Source: Caballeronia pedi
GTDB lineage: Bacteria; Pseudomonadota; Gammaproteobacteria; Burkholderiales; Burkholderiaceae
Length of the DNA: 64,000 nucleotides
Assembly (NCBI RefSeq): GCF_001544915.2
Contig: NZ_FCOE02000015.1
Location: 1 to 64,000 of the forward strand
Direction: 5' to 3'
Shown here: piece after piece, positions 35,072 to 45,379 of the stretch
Layout of the letters: each line of letters begins with the position of its first letter
Position numbering within the stretch: position 1 is the first letter of the stretch
Made by a program: the position numbers and the translations under genes
The notes under the pieces: model-generated
The model's input: the letters and a program-made list of their open reading frames with translations, nothing else
Told to the model about the DNA's origin: nothing
Databases searched by the model: none

Positions 35072-38000
35072 TCAACTTGCCGGTGTGGCCGGCGACGACG
35101 AAACAGTCTGCTTGACCGGCGTACCTTCCTGGGCCCCGGTATCCCTCAACAACGTGTGTGGTAGCGCAAAGCCACTGAAGATACGTTGTGTGAATGGATT
35201 GTTGGCCTTCTCGGCCGTGATCCGGTAACGCATCGCACCACCGTCGTCTGCCGTGAAGCTCAAATCCACACTACTCGCCGTGGCGCCATTCAACTGGGCT
35301 CGGCTTAACAGCCGGAACAGCGACCATGCGCCTTGATACACCAAACTGCTACTGCTGCCGTTGCTATTGACTAGCGTCACACGGCTCTCCGTGCTGGCGC
35401 CCAGGCTGTTAGGCCAGATCAAACCTACGCCGGTACTGGGGCCGTGGTCATACGTGATCAACTGCCCCTCCACTCCCAACACGGCGCTACGCCGGTTCGG
35501 CGTCAGCCCTCTCGGCTCCACGGTGAATTGCACACCCAGCGCACCGCGATTGTTGAAGAAGGCATCGCGGATCCGGCTGGCCGCCTCCAGCTGCGTCATG
35601 ACATCAGTGCGCACGAGATAGCCGCCGCGGCGCTCGAAATACAACGCATCGAGATTGTCTTCCAGGAACACCTTCAGGTACTTGTCCCTGAACTGCTGCA
35701 GTCGACCCTGCGGCCCGAAGAACGCTTCGAAGTCTTCTAGTGAGGCATCTGTGCGGCTGGCCGGATCAAACGGATAGCGTCCGGCCAGATGCGCGCTGTA
35801 GAAGCTGTAGACCTCCGTATCCCAGCGTCGCTCGAGTTCGCGCAACGCTTCGACGAGCAAGACCTGAGATGATTCGCTCGCCAGCGATTTAACCTGCTGA
35901 TTGAGCGGCTCCGGCAATCCCGCAGCGATTCGCTGGAGGTTACTGATCGGGTCCAGTCCCTTGAGCGCGAAACGGTCAAGCACGACACCCAACGCTGCCT
36001 TGCCACGATCGGGACTGTCCTGCACGGACTTCATCACATCGCGCACATTGGCGATCGCCGTCATAGTCTCGTCCAAATAGGCCGGCTTGTCTCCTTTCGC
36101 AGACAACGTCCCAACGAGCGTTGCGAAGGGGCGAGCGATGTCCGCCGCTTGTTTGCGGTCGGCTTCGCTGACTGGTTTGGCGCTTTTTGCCTTCGTGTCG
36201 TCCGTCGAGTACAACACTGCGTTGTCTCGCGTTGTCTCCAACAGGCGACGCATTGGCGCCGCCGGACTCGTGATGCTCTCGAGCACACTGACCGCTTGTC
36301 CGATATCGTTGAAATCCACGATGTCGAGCTGATTCAATCCTCGGCGCCAGGCGCCCACGTAGTCCGCGCTATAGATCGCGCGAATGCGCTCGCCGAGTTC
36401 CTGCTCATCCGCCGCCGAGTAGTCGATGCGGTTGCGCTCGCCCAGTGTCCATTGATCAATCATGGCCAGTTCGGTGAGATTCCCGCTGTGCGGACCGAAG
36501 TAGTCGCGAAAGCCCCTCGCCGTCAGCAGCGCATCGATACGCGTACCCTGATTCGCGTCACCCTGCGCGCCGGTGGCCGCGAGCTTGTAGACAATATCGA
36601 ACGCCGGCCCGATTTCCTGGCGCAAATCCAGCGGCGAATGCAGCATGGCTTCAGCCTGCTGCTGCATCGTCATATAGACGCGCTGAGGCATGGGGATCTG
36701 CCGTAGTTGCTGCTGCACCTCGGTCACCCGAGCGTGGTATTGCGGCAGATCGGTGTCGGCGTACTTCATCGCGTAATCAAGATGACGCATCAGAGCGTTC
36801 TGAGTGGCGCCATCTTCTGGCATCGCCATCTGCCAGTACCGAGCCATCCAGTCTTCCACGATCGGCGCGCGGCGATTCTGTCGATCCTCGATCATGCGAT
36901 ACACCCGCAAGGCTTCCAGTTCAACGCTACTGTTGGCCGGTGCGGCATTAAGCGCATCTATGACGCCACCGGCGAGCGCTGGCAAGAAACGCTGAGACAA
37001 CAGCTTCAGATACGCCTCATCCACCTTTGGGCCGATCCTTCGTCCCTGGTACAGGCCCATGTCGGCCACCCCGGGCCATGCCGAACGATAGTCGCCATAG
37101 ACGGACACCGCCGCGCGGATCTGGTCGAGCGGTTGCAGGAGATTGCGGCCCGTAGCGTCGACATTCGCGTCGATGTTGCGGCCGCGGAAATCGCGACTCT
37201 TGGCGAGCACGCTCAACGCCATGTCGCGATTGACGGTGTAATAGTGATGCCAGCCTCCGATGATCAGCAGACTACCAAGCGCGGCAACGCCACAGCCCAC
37301 CCACAGGATGTGCTTCTTGGTAGCCAGTACCTTGAGGTTGTCGCCTGCGAGCCCTGCTTCCGGGTAGATCACACGTTGAAACAACTGCTGGGCGAAATAG
37401 ACCATGCCACGCCCAGCCGGCTGCGCGCGCATGAGCGGGGCGTCGAGTCCGTAGGACTGCGCGGCTGCCGAGACGAATGTGTTGCTGAGAAGTCCCTGCT
37501 GATACACAGAAGAAAAGTACACGCCGCGGGGCAAGGCCGGGGTCGCGTAGCGGTCGCTCGCGAGCACATCGGCGAGAAAGCCGAACAGGATAGAACGGAT
37601 ACCATCGAGCTGGCGAGCCAACGAAAACAGCGCTTCGCGCTGAACCAACACCGCCAGCTCGCTCAATGCGTCGAAAATTTGCTCATTGAGTCGCGCGATA
37701 AAAGCGTCGTAGAGGCCGGAGAGTTCTTCTTGCCACGCGTTGAAATCCTGCACCGAGTTCAACGTAAAGGTGAACCCGAAGATGTCCTCGCGAACGGAAC
37801 GCGGCAAACGCGCGAAGAAAGTATCGAACCCCTCTAGCTGATCGAACTTGCTCAACACGACGTAGACCGGCGGTCGCGTGCCCAAATGGCTACTGAGTTC
37901 GGTCAGACGCGAGCGCAAGAGGATCGCGAGCGCCTTGCGATCGCTCGCCTTCTGATTGAGCAGGGTCACCAGATCAACCATCAGGACGACGCCGTTCAGT

Positions 38001-38812
38001 GGACGGCGACTGCGATTGCGGCCCAGCCAGTCGATCAAGTTGTTCCACAGGCTCGCCTGGGTGCCGGGCGGCAAGGGATGACCATGTGCAGAGGTCGCGG
38101 AAGGATTCGCTGCCGACGCCACCAGCGCACTGGCCGTGCCGTTGGCGGAGGTTGCCACATCGACTGCCTGCGCCTCGGCATTCGCCACCATGGTATCGCC
38201 TCCAGCCATGTCGGACTGGCTGATGATCTCCCCTGGCGGATCAATCAACACGGCTTGTTCGCCGATCCACCAATCAATGTCGTAGGCCAACTCCGGATCG
38301 CTCGACGCCCCGCGACTGCCCGCCTTGGTCACACCCGTGAGCGAGAAGCTCTGGCCGGAACGATTGATGAAACTCGTCTTGCCCGCGCCTTCCTGGCCAA
38401 GCACCAGATACCAGGGCAACTGATAGAGCGTGTCACGCCCCGTCAGGTTAGACCTGAGCGTCTCCAGACTGTGATCGAGCGCGCGTTCTTGCGCATGTAC
38501 ATAGCGCAAACGAGCGTCCTTCTCGCTCGCTTCCTTTTTCCTTTGCTCGGCCTCCAGGCGCTGATTGCGGTGACGCAAGACCAGCGCCCAGGTCACGATC
38601 GGCACCATGAGCAGCACGAGCGTCAACAAGACGCGAACAGGCAGACTGGCAAGGGGGTGAGTGTCGCGCCATGTCCACTGCGGCCCAAGCCACCATATGC
38701 CCACCAGAAGAAATAGAAGTCCGAGCAGTAACAGCACCGGCATGGCACTGCGGAATTGGTTGCGCAGAAGCGAACCGTACCGCTTAAAGAATGACCACAG
38801 CTTCGACATCAT
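35072..38812 (-). CDS. tssM: T6SS membrane complex protein TssM
   Basis: The 1,246-aa protein has two N-terminal membrane segments (about residues 24-42 and 58-80), a cytoplasmic NTPase domain with Walker A GQEGAGKT at 139-146, a third membrane segment near residue 520, and the long periplasmic IcmF/TssM region that binds TssJ. I start it at the ATG at 38812, which overlaps the tssA stop; the frame extends about 50 codons upstream but that part lies inside tssA. With TssL and TssJ it forms the envelope-spanning anchor. It is the last gene of its operon. Confidence 0.96.
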   Translation of the reverse strand: MMSKLWSFFKRYGSLLRNQFRSAMPVLLLLGLLFLLVGIWWLGPQWTWRDTHPLASLPVRVLLTLVLLMVPIVTWALVLRHRNQRLEAEQRKKEASEKDARLRYVHAQERALDHSLETLRSNLTGRDTLYQLPWYLVLGQEGAGKTSFINRSGQSFSLTGVTKAGSRGASSDPELAYDIDWWIGEQAVLIDPPGEIISQSDMAGGDTMVANAEAQAVDVATSANGTASALVASAANPSATSAHGHPLPPGTQASLWNNLIDWLGRNRSRRPLNGVVLMVDLVTLLNQKASDRKALAILLRSRLTELSSHLGTRPPVYVVLSKFDQLEGFDTFFARLPRSVREDIFGFTFTLNSVQDFNAWQEELSGLYDAFIARLNEQIFDALSELAVLVQREALFSLARQLDGIRSILFGFLADVLASDRYATPALPRGVYFSSVYQQGLLSNTFVSAAAQSYGLDAPLMRAQPAGRGMVYFAQQLFQRVIYPEAGLAGDNLKVLATKKHILWVGCGVAALGSLLIIGGWHHYYTVNRDMALSVLAKSRDFRGRNIDANVDATGRNLLQPLDQIRAAVSVYGDYRSAWPGVADMGLYQGRRIGPKVDEAYLKLLSQRFLPALAGGVIDALNAAPANSSVELEALRVYRMIEDRQNRRAPIVEDWMARYWQMAMPEDGATQNALMRHLDYAMKYADTDLPQYHARVTEVQQQLRQIPMPQRVYMTMQQQAEAMLHSPLDLRQEIGPAFDIVYKLAATGAQGDANQGTRIDALLTARGFRDYFGPHSGNLTELAMIDQWTLGERNRIDYSAADEQELGERIRAIYSADYVGAWRRGLNQLDIVDFNDIGQAVSVLESITSPAAPMRRLLETTRDNAVLYSTDDTKAKSAKPVSEADRKQAADIARPFATLVGTLSAKGDKPAYLDETMTAIANVRDVMKSVQDSPDRGKAALGVVLDRFALKGLDPISNLQRIAAGLPEPLNQQVKSLASESSQVLLVEALRELERRWDTEVYSFYSAHLAGRYPFDPASRTDASLEDFEAFFGPQGRLQQFRDKYLKVFLEDNLDALYFERRGGYLVRTDVMTQLEAASRIRDAFFNNRGALGVQFTVEPRGLTPNRRSAVLGVEGQLITYDHGPSTGVGLIWPNSLGASTESRVTLVNSNGSSSSLVYQGAWSLFRLLSRAQLNGATASSVDLSFTADDGGAMRYRITAEKANNPFTQRIFSGFALPHTLLRDTGAQEGTPVKQTVSSSPATPAS

Positions 38813-40290
38813 GATGCTTCTTGCCCCTTGCTTCTTTGTTCTGAATTCAACGACGGCGGATTTTGTTTGGCGAGATGACCGTAAAGATCCGGCTCCCACT
38901 GCTCGGCCAGCGTAACCTGCATGAGACGCCCGACGCTGGCGTACAGATCGGCGGCAAGCCACGACAAACCACGGGAGGCGAGCAGGTCAGCCGCAATGAC
39001 CGTGGCGTAACAGCGCTGGCGCGGCGCATGAAATGTCGACTGCAGATCCTGAAGGCGCCGCAGCACGACTTCCACCCCCTCCTGATCCAGTTGTGCGACA
39101 AGCTCTTCGCGCAAGCCCGCATACTCTGGCACAGCAACAGCAGCGCGGTGTCCATCCTCTGAAGCGCCGCCCAACCAGCTGCGCGTTTCAGGATCCACGA
39201 ACGGCCGGCCGTCGCTAAAGCAAAGTTCGGCCACGATCGGCATGCGCGTGATGAAGCGGGTCGCGGCATGGCGAATCGCCTCGGCCACTTCTTTCATCTC
39301 CAGCCGTTCGGCAATACCGGCTGCGAGGAAACTGCCGCGTATCCAGTAGGGTGACGCCACTACGCTTTTCTCAACGCGCTGCAACAGCACCGGATTGACT
39401 GCATTGCGAGTGAGCGCTTCCTGATAGCCGTCCACGATGTCGCCCGGCACGCCCATCAGTTCGGTGCGCTGCTCACGTCGGGCGGCGGGCGCAACCCGCA
39501 AATGTCCCCAGAGCGCGAAGCGGCGCAGTTGATAGCCGGTGGGATCATAGGGATCCTGCAGGTTGACCAAATCCGCCACGGCCAGGAGCGAGCGGCGATT
39601 GTCGCGTTCTTCGCCGAGCCGCAACGTATTGCTGGTGCTGAAAAATTCCTCGCTGATCGCAGCGCTCGCGCTCGGGCCCTGTGAAGGCGCGGACGACTGC
39701 TTTGACGACGCCGTGTCCGGCGCCTGTGTTGCTTCAGTCGCCTGACGCAGCTTCGCCTCCAGCCGGTTCATCAGTGGCGCGTCGAGCTGGGCTGTGGCGG
39801 CAACTGCCTGCAACTCGCCCAATTTCTCTTGAGCAAAAGCCTGCTGGTCTTTCGTGAAGGTGTGTGGATCCAGATCGCCTGATGCCTGGACCAGTCGTTC
39901 GATCAGCATCGCCGCCAGCTTGCGCTTGAGCCCGTAGCCGCCCGGTCCCGGTTTCGGATGGCCTGTTTCCCAGTATTGTGTGGTCAAGCCGGCGAAAAGA
40001 CCGAGCGCTTCGATCCACGCCTGCCAACTTCGCGCCCGCAAATATGCCGTGATCAGGTGTCCTGCCACGCGAAAATGCTTGCACTGCTGAGCGAGGTATC
40101 GCCGCGAGGCCTGATCGACGTATGTCCAGTTCAGTGCGGCCTGATGCAAACCGCCTAGCTTCATCATCTCCGCGTCGATGGCCTGGAAGGTCTCGTCGTC
40201 CTCATCGAAGCGGCCCGCTGGCTGGCCCGGCCCAAGCGGCTCCAGCAGCGTTTTGAGATCAAGGGGAGAAAAGCCGCTCACCAGTGACAC
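38809..40290 (-). CDS. tssA: T6SS sheath-assembly protein TssA (VasJ type)
   Basis: The 493-aa product starts at GTG 40290 after a GGGAGG ribosome-binding site. It carries the ImpA N-terminal domain (FRVAGHLITAYLRARSWQAW, GLTTQYWETGHPKPGPGGYG), an Ala/Ser/Gln-rich linker near residues 185-215, and a helical C-terminal domain ending in WLAADLYASVGRLMQVTLAE. This long form resembles Vibrio VasJ. TssA coordinates baseplate docking and tail polymerisation. It overlaps tssM. Confidence 0.92.
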   Translation of the reverse strand: MSLVSGFSPLDLKTLLEPLGPGQPAGRFDEDDETFQAIDAEMMKLGGLHQAALNWTYVDQASRRYLAQQCKHFRVAGHLITAYLRARSWQAWIEALGLFAGLTTQYWETGHPKPGPGGYGLKRKLAAMLIERLVQASGDLDPHTFTKDQQAFAQEKLGELQAVAATAQLDAPLMNRLEAKLRQATEATQAPDTASSKQSSAPSQGPSASAAISEEFFSTSNTLRLGEERDNRRSLLAVADLVNLQDPYDPTGYQLRRFALWGHLRVAPAARREQRTELMGVPGDIVDGYQEALTRNAVNPVLLQRVEKSVVASPYWIRGSFLAAGIAERLEMKEVAEAIRHAATRFITRMPIVAELCFSDGRPFVDPETRSWLGGASEDGHRAAVAVPEYAGLREELVAQLDQEGVEVVLRRLQDLQSTFHAPRQRCYATVIAADLLASRGLSWLAADLYASVGRLMQVTLAEQWEPDLYGHLAKQNPPSLNSEQRSKGQEAS

Positions 40291-41018
40291 GCCTCCCGCT
40301 CCTGCGCGATCAACGCCTTCAGGCCCGTGGCGTCAAACATCAACCCGTCCGCCTGCGGGTAGTCGCTTTCGATCCGCAGGCGAGCGCCGTCGCTCAAGCG
40401 CCGCACAAGATCGATCGCAACGAGTCCTCGTCCGGCGTCTACGACATCGCCGGTGTCAAGCACCTGCCAAGTCGTGGCGTCGGACAATGGCTTACCGTCC
40501 AAAAAAAGGCGCATGCGCATACGGTTGCTGGACACGAGTTCGCTCGTGAGCAATTGCAGCCTCGTGATACCCGAGATGCAACTCACCACTAGGTAAGGTC
40601 GCGGCGCTGCACTGCCCAGCGCAGGCGCGGAAATAATCATCTGCGCCCCGTCGGAGTCGTCGGTGGCCACACGCGAAAGCAGGAACTGAGTGCTCGCGCC
40701 CCGGCGCTCGGCTTCGTTGCGCTGAACCAGCGCAGCGATGGCCGAGCGGCCGGCGGGTGCAGATCGCGCCTGGAGATCCGCGTCCGAGACCGCGGCCGGC
40801 GCACTGGGAGCGACTGTTGAATCGGCCTTCGGATCGGCATGTTCAGGCGGCGTGCCGGCCGCCGCATCAAAACACGCCAAGCGTCGAACCGGCGAGGCAA
40901 TCGACGTGCAATCGTGCCAGGGTGCGGCGGCCGTGCTCTTATCGTGTGGGCCGCATCCTGCAAGCCCGAGCGTCGTCGTCAGCAACGACAGCGACAACAA
41001 CGTTACGAATAACCTCAT
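40278..41018 (-). CDS. T6SS-associated lipoprotein TagO/VasI
   Basis: The 246-aa protein has a lipoprotein signal (LTTTLGLAGC, lipid-modified Cys at residue 22) and the VasI/TagO family layout: an early WHDCTSIASPVRRLACFDA motif and a C-terminal RRLSDGARLRIESDYPQADG-like region. The family is found in sigma-54-type T6SS clusters and is periplasmic or envelope-associated; its function is not settled. Its start overlaps the activator stop (ATGA) and its end overlaps tssA. Confidence 0.85.
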   Translation of the reverse strand: MRLFVTLLSLSLLTTTLGLAGCGPHDKSTAAAPWHDCTSIASPVRRLACFDAAAGTPPEHADPKADSTVAPSAPAAVSDADLQARSAPAGRSAIAALVQRNEAERRGASTQFLLSRVATDDSDGAQMIISAPALGSAAPRPYLVVSCISGITRLQLLTSELVSSNRMRMRLFLDGKPLSDATTWQVLDTGDVVDAGRGLVAIDLVRRLSDGARLRIESDYPQADGLMFDATGLKALIAQEREACHW

Positions 41019-42682
41019 GAAACGTGACTCTCCTGATCAAGATTCCATTTCTGACATTTACGCGCCAGTGTGCGTTTGGGGATACCGAGGCTCACTGCCG
41101 CGCGACTGCGCGACCCGTCGGACTGCCTCAGACGCTGGCGGATCAGCATCTGTTCGAAGGCGTCCACAGCCTGGGGCAAACTGGGCATGGATAGCAGTTC
41201 GCGCACACTCTGATCGACGGGCCCCGGAGCGGCCTCTCGCTGAGCGCATTGCTCGGGAACGGTCGGCACGTCCAGACTCACCTTGAGCCTGCGTAGCGCC
41301 TCGACGCCGATCCTGGCGCCAGGACCGACATACTCGGCCGCGGCCATGACAAGACTGCGCAACTCGCGCACGTTGCCCGGAAAGGTCTGGCCACACAGCC
41401 AGGCGAGCGCCTGCTCGTCGATACCGCTTAAATGCGCCCGCCGCTCACGGTTGAAATGCAGCAAAACGTGCATCGCCAGGGCGGGAATGTCTTCGGCACG
41501 TTCGCGCAGCGATGGCATATGCAACGTCATCTGCCGGATGCGAAAGTAGAGATCCTCACGAAACCGGTTTTCGCGGATGAGTCTGGGCAAAGGCTGATGC
41601 GTCGCGCAGATCAGACGAAAATCTGACTCGCACTCCCGCGTCGAGCCAACGGGCCGGTATCTCTTTTCATTGAGCACACGTAGCAGGGTCGCTTGCAGCG
41701 GCAACGGCATGTCGCCGATTTCATCCAGAAAGAGCGTGCCGCCGTTCGCCTCCGCAACCAGACCGCTGCGTGATTGAGTCGCGCCAGTGAATGCACCCTT
41801 GACGCTGCCGAACAGTTCCGCCTCGATCAGTTCGGCTGAAATCGCAGCGCAGTTGACCGGGACGAACGCGCCGCTGCGCGAGGACGCCTGATGAATCAGC
41901 CAAGCCGCATGGTCCTTGCCTGTTCCTGTTTCGCCCGTGATCAAGGTCGACAGGCTCGAGTCGGCCAACCTGAGCATATCCTCGCGGATGGACCGAGCCT
42001 GTGCGCTTTTCCCAATGAACTCCGCCGCCAGCAAACGCTGCGCGCGCGAGCGCCCCTGTTCGGCCTCGAGTCTGTGCGCGACCGTGCGCTCATAGCGCAA
42101 GCGTTGCGCTTCGTCCATCTGCTCGCTCAGCCGCGCGAAGAGCTGTTCGTGCATGCCAGCGAGTGTCTGCCACACGGGATCGGTTCGCCACGCGCGCAGC
42201 GTCACAGCGGAGCCGACGAACACCAGCACGGCCAGTGTATGCGCGCGCGTGCTGCACAACGGCATGGCCAGCAGCGCGCACCGCGCCGGAAAGTGCTCGC
42301 GCAACAGGTCAAACCCCTGTCCCACCGACACGAGTTGATCGACGTGGTCAACCTGACACGGCTCGCTGCCTAAGAGGCTGTACACCAGCGGATTGTCGAG
42401 TTCGCCCATTTCGATGACGGGCCACTCCTGCGTGGATGTGGCCAATGACGTGGCCGTGGCCGCCTTGACATCGGTCAAAGGTAAGAGTCGTTCGCCCGTA
42501 ACGTCCTGGGCATAGCAAAACGCCAGCTGCACGCCTCCCGACTGAACGACGCCTTGCATAAACGCGCCGCACAATTCATTCAGTTGTGCCGCGGACACCA
42601 TGTCCTGCCCGATCCTCGCCACCGCTAGCGCATCCATCCGCATGCTCAATGCAGGACAGCTGAAAAGGCGTTGTTTTCCCAA
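41015..42682 (-). CDS. Sigma-54-dependent T6SS activator (VasH type)
   Basis: The 555-aa protein has a GAF-like N-terminal sensor region (to about residue 215), a sigma-54-activating AAA+ domain with Walker A GETGTGKD (250-257), the sigma-54 contact loop GAFTGA (296-301) and the GGTLFLDEIGDM Walker B, and a C-terminal Fis-type helix-turn-helix (RSRAAVSLGIPKRTLARKCQ). VasH-type proteins switch on hcp operons; the -24/-12 promoter at hcp here is the obvious target. The start may instead be the ATG at 42643, just after the clpV stop, giving 542 aa. Confidence 0.94.
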   Translation of the reverse strand: MGKQRLFSCPALSMRMDALAVARIGQDMVSAAQLNELCGAFMQGVVQSGGVQLAFCYAQDVTGERLLPLTDVKAATATSLATSTQEWPVIEMGELDNPLVYSLLGSEPCQVDHVDQLVSVGQGFDLLREHFPARCALLAMPLCSTRAHTLAVLVFVGSAVTLRAWRTDPVWQTLAGMHEQLFARLSEQMDEAQRLRYERTVAHRLEAEQGRSRAQRLLAAEFIGKSAQARSIREDMLRLADSSLSTLITGETGTGKDHAAWLIHQASSRSGAFVPVNCAAISAELIEAELFGSVKGAFTGATQSRSGLVAEANGGTLFLDEIGDMPLPLQATLLRVLNEKRYRPVGSTRECESDFRLICATHQPLPRLIRENRFREDLYFRIRQMTLHMPSLRERAEDIPALAMHVLLHFNRERRAHLSGIDEQALAWLCGQTFPGNVRELRSLVMAAAEYVGPGARIGVEALRRLKVSLDVPTVPEQCAQREAAPGPVDQSVRELLSMPSLPQAVDAFEQMLIRQRLRQSDGSRSRAAVSLGIPKRTLARKCQKWNLDQESHVS

Positions 42683-45249
42683 CCGAGCGTAGCCTGGGCG
42701 AACGACTCACCTGACGCCATGCGTTGCAGCACGGCGAGGGACAAGGGCGGCAAGAGTTCACCGTCAAGATTGGCATCAAGCATGCGCGCGCCGTTCTCGT
42801 GACGGATGCAACGCGCGCGCAGTTCGAACCGTGCGCTGTCGTCAATCTTGAGCCCCGCCTCATAACGCTCGGCGAATTGCGCGATCAAGCGCCCCAAGCG
42901 AGCATCAATTATGTCCGCGAGCACACTTTCGTCCAGATAGCGGTACGGCACCACCTGCATGCGGGCCAGCAACGCGGGCTTAAAAAAGTGCATCAGGCGC
43001 TTGCGCAGCGACTCGTCGTCCAGGTCATTCAGCAAACCATCCTGCTGGTCAAAGCCCAGATTGGAAGTCAGGAAGAACAACACATTCCGGCAGTCGATGA
43101 GCCGCCCTTCACCATCGGAAAGCTCGCCCTTGTCGAACGCCTGATAGAAAATGTTGAGCACCTCAGGATGCGCTTTCTCCACCTCGTCGAGGAGCACGAC
43201 CGAATAGGGCCGCTGACGGATGGCTTCGGTCAGAATGCCGCCTTCGCCGTAGCCGACGTATCCCGGCGGTGCACCCAGCAGGCGGGACACCGTGTGTTTC
43301 TCCTGATACTCGGACATGTTGATCGTGGTGAGAAACTGTCGACCGCCAAAGAGTGTATCGGCCAGCGCCAGCGCCGTTTCGGTCTTCCCCACGCCGCTTG
43401 GGCCCACCAGCAGGAACGCACCGAGCGGCGTGCCCGGACGCCTGAGATCGGCCATCGCCGTCAAGAGATGACGATAAAGATGATCGAGCGCTGCGTCCTG
43501 CCCCTTCACCCGTTCGCGCAGCATGGCCGGCAGCGCCTCCAGACGCTCCATCCGGTCGCTGCTGATGCTCGTGGCCGGTATCCCGGTCCAATCGGCGATC
43601 ACCTGAGCGATTTGCTCGCGACCCACGTCCGCGTGCAGGAGCGCGCCTTCGCGCTGAAGTTCGGCCAGCGCCAAAACCTTGACAGATAAGGTCGTTCGCG
43701 TTGCCTCATCGCTTTCGGACGCGTCGGATGACTCGTTCTCTTCGGCCTGATGTCGCAAGGTGAGGATTTCATCCACCAACGCTTTCTGCTGCTGCCACGT
43801 TGTGTTAAGGCGTTCGATCTGTGCGTTGACCTCCTCGCGCGCCTGTTCGAGCGCTTGCAGCCTGCGCGCATCGACCGCACGCCCTGCTCGTTCGTCGCGC
43901 GCCAGATGAGCCGCTTCCGCCTCGATCTGCATACGCTCGTGCTCCAGCGCCGAGAGCCGCCGCGGCGGTTCACCCAACGCGGTGGCCACTCGCGCGCACG
44001 CGGTGTCCAGCACGTCGATGGCCTTATCCGGTAACTGACGTCCCGACAGGTAGCGCGTCGATAAGTCGACTGCCGCCCGCACGGCATCGTCGCCGATCTC
44101 CACCCGATGCGCCTTTTCATAGACCGCGCGCAAGCCGCGAAGGATATGGACCGCCTGCGTCTCATCGGGCGGATCGAGCTTCACCAGCTGGAAGCGCCGG
44201 GCGAGCGCCGGGTCCTTCTCAAAGTACTTCTTGTATTCGGACCAGGTCGTGGCGGCGATCGTGCGCAACTCGCCACGCGCGAGCGCCGGCTTCAGCAGAT
44301 TGGCCGCATCGCTGCCACCGGCGGCATTGCCCGCGCCAATTAACGTGTGCGCTTCGTCGATGAACAGAATGATCGGCTGCGCGGAGACCTTGACTTCATC
44401 GATGACCGCCTTGAGGCGCTTTTCGAATTCGCCCTTGACCGCAGCGCCTGCTTGTAGTGCACCCAGGTCCAGCCCCCAGAGCGAAACCTGACGGAGCGGT
44501 TCGGGCACCCGCCCCTGCATGATGCGCAACGCCAGTCCCTCGACCACCGCGCTTTTGCCGACGCCGGCATCGCCCACCACGATTGGGTTGTTCTTGCGAC
44601 GCCGCGACAGAATATCGATCATCAGGTCGATCTCGGCGTCCCGGCACAAGACCGGGTCGATGCGTCCCGCGCGCGCCCGCGCCGTGAAATCATGGCCATA
44701 GCGCGCGAGCGCCGTCTGCCCCTCTGCGTTTGCGGAACTCGTCTGCGACGTCGCAGACGACGCGGAATCCGGCGTTTCCACTGATGGCGCGAGCAGTGTG
44801 GGGAATTGCTTGCGCCATGCTTCCCGGTTGAAGGCCTCGAACAACCGCACGGCCGCCAGCGGCAAATATCGCGCCGGATTGAGCAGCGCCGCCAGCAACA
44901 GCGTCCCGCCGCGAATCTCCTTTTGCTCCAGTTCGACCGAACCCAGCAGCCAGGCTTCCTGCAGCAACTCGACCAGCAGCGGCGAGAACGCCGGGTATTG
45001 AGCGGGACTGTCATCCTGGGGCACAAACGCCGTCGCGAGAGCCTGGCGTACCGCGTCGAGTTCCAGCCCTGCGTGTCGCAACACGATACGCAAGTCGCCC
45101 TGCGGCGTATCGAGCAGCTTGAACAATAGATGAGGCGCCGTAACTTCGGCGCCTCGCTGGCTGATGCACAGGCTCGCCGCCTCTTCAAGGCCATGACGGC
45201 AAAACAGGTTCAGCCGTCCAATCAACGCCGGTAGATCAACTCTGATCAT
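42646..45249 (-). CDS. clpV: T6SS sheath-disassembly ATPase ClpV (TssH)
   Basis: The 867-aa protein is a ClpB-like double AAA+ ATPase with an N-terminal Clp repeat domain, Walker A motifs GDAGVGKS (near residue 225) and GPSGVGKT (near 615), a Glu-rich coiled middle domain, and the signature YVGYGEGGILTEAIRQRPYS. It lacks the Clp degradation tripeptide, as ClpV does. It recycles contracted TssB-TssC sheath. It is first in the minus-strand operon; 285 bases of shared regulatory region separate it from tssB. Confidence 0.96.
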   Translation of the reverse strand: MIRVDLPALIGRLNLFCRHGLEEAASLCISQRGAEVTAPHLLFKLLDTPQGDLRIVLRHAGLELDAVRQALATAFVPQDDSPAQYPAFSPLLVELLQEAWLLGSVELEQKEIRGGTLLLAALLNPARYLPLAAVRLFEAFNREAWRKQFPTLLAPSVETPDSASSATSQTSSANAEGQTALARYGHDFTARARAGRIDPVLCRDAEIDLMIDILSRRRKNNPIVVGDAGVGKSAVVEGLALRIMQGRVPEPLRQVSLWGLDLGALQAGAAVKGEFEKRLKAVIDEVKVSAQPIILFIDEAHTLIGAGNAAGGSDAANLLKPALARGELRTIAATTWSEYKKYFEKDPALARRFQLVKLDPPDETQAVHILRGLRAVYEKAHRVEIGDDAVRAAVDLSTRYLSGRQLPDKAIDVLDTACARVATALGEPPRRLSALEHERMQIEAEAAHLARDERAGRAVDARRLQALEQAREEVNAQIERLNTTWQQQKALVDEILTLRHQAEENESSDASESDEATRTTLSVKVLALAELQREGALLHADVGREQIAQVIADWTGIPATSISSDRMERLEALPAMLRERVKGQDAALDHLYRHLLTAMADLRRPGTPLGAFLLVGPSGVGKTETALALADTLFGGRQFLTTINMSEYQEKHTVSRLLGAPPGYVGYGEGGILTEAIRQRPYSVVLLDEVEKAHPEVLNIFYQAFDKGELSDGEGRLIDCRNVLFFLTSNLGFDQQDGLLNDLDDESLRKRLMHFFKPALLARMQVVPYRYLDESVLADIIDARLGRLIAQFAERYEAGLKIDDSARFELRARCIRHENGARMLDANLDGELLPPLSLAVLQRMASGESFAQATLGWENNAFSAVLH

Positions 45250-45273
45250 GCACTCAGTTCTCTTTCAATGAAC

Positions 45274-45291
45274 GTCAGGCACATGCCTGAC
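45274..45291. promoter_or_regulatory. 18-bp dyad, candidate operator
   Basis: GTCAGGCACATGCCTGAC is a perfect 8+2+8 inverted repeat located 25 bases upstream of the clpV start. Its size fits a dimeric helix-turn-helix regulator site. No T-run follows, so it is not a terminator. Confidence 0.4.
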
Positions 45292-45379
45292 TAATAGCAG
45301 TTATTTCTCACACCGACGGATCATATGAAGTGCTTATTATTTAAGCAACGTGTTTTCTTATGCCGAGAACCCGTGAGCA

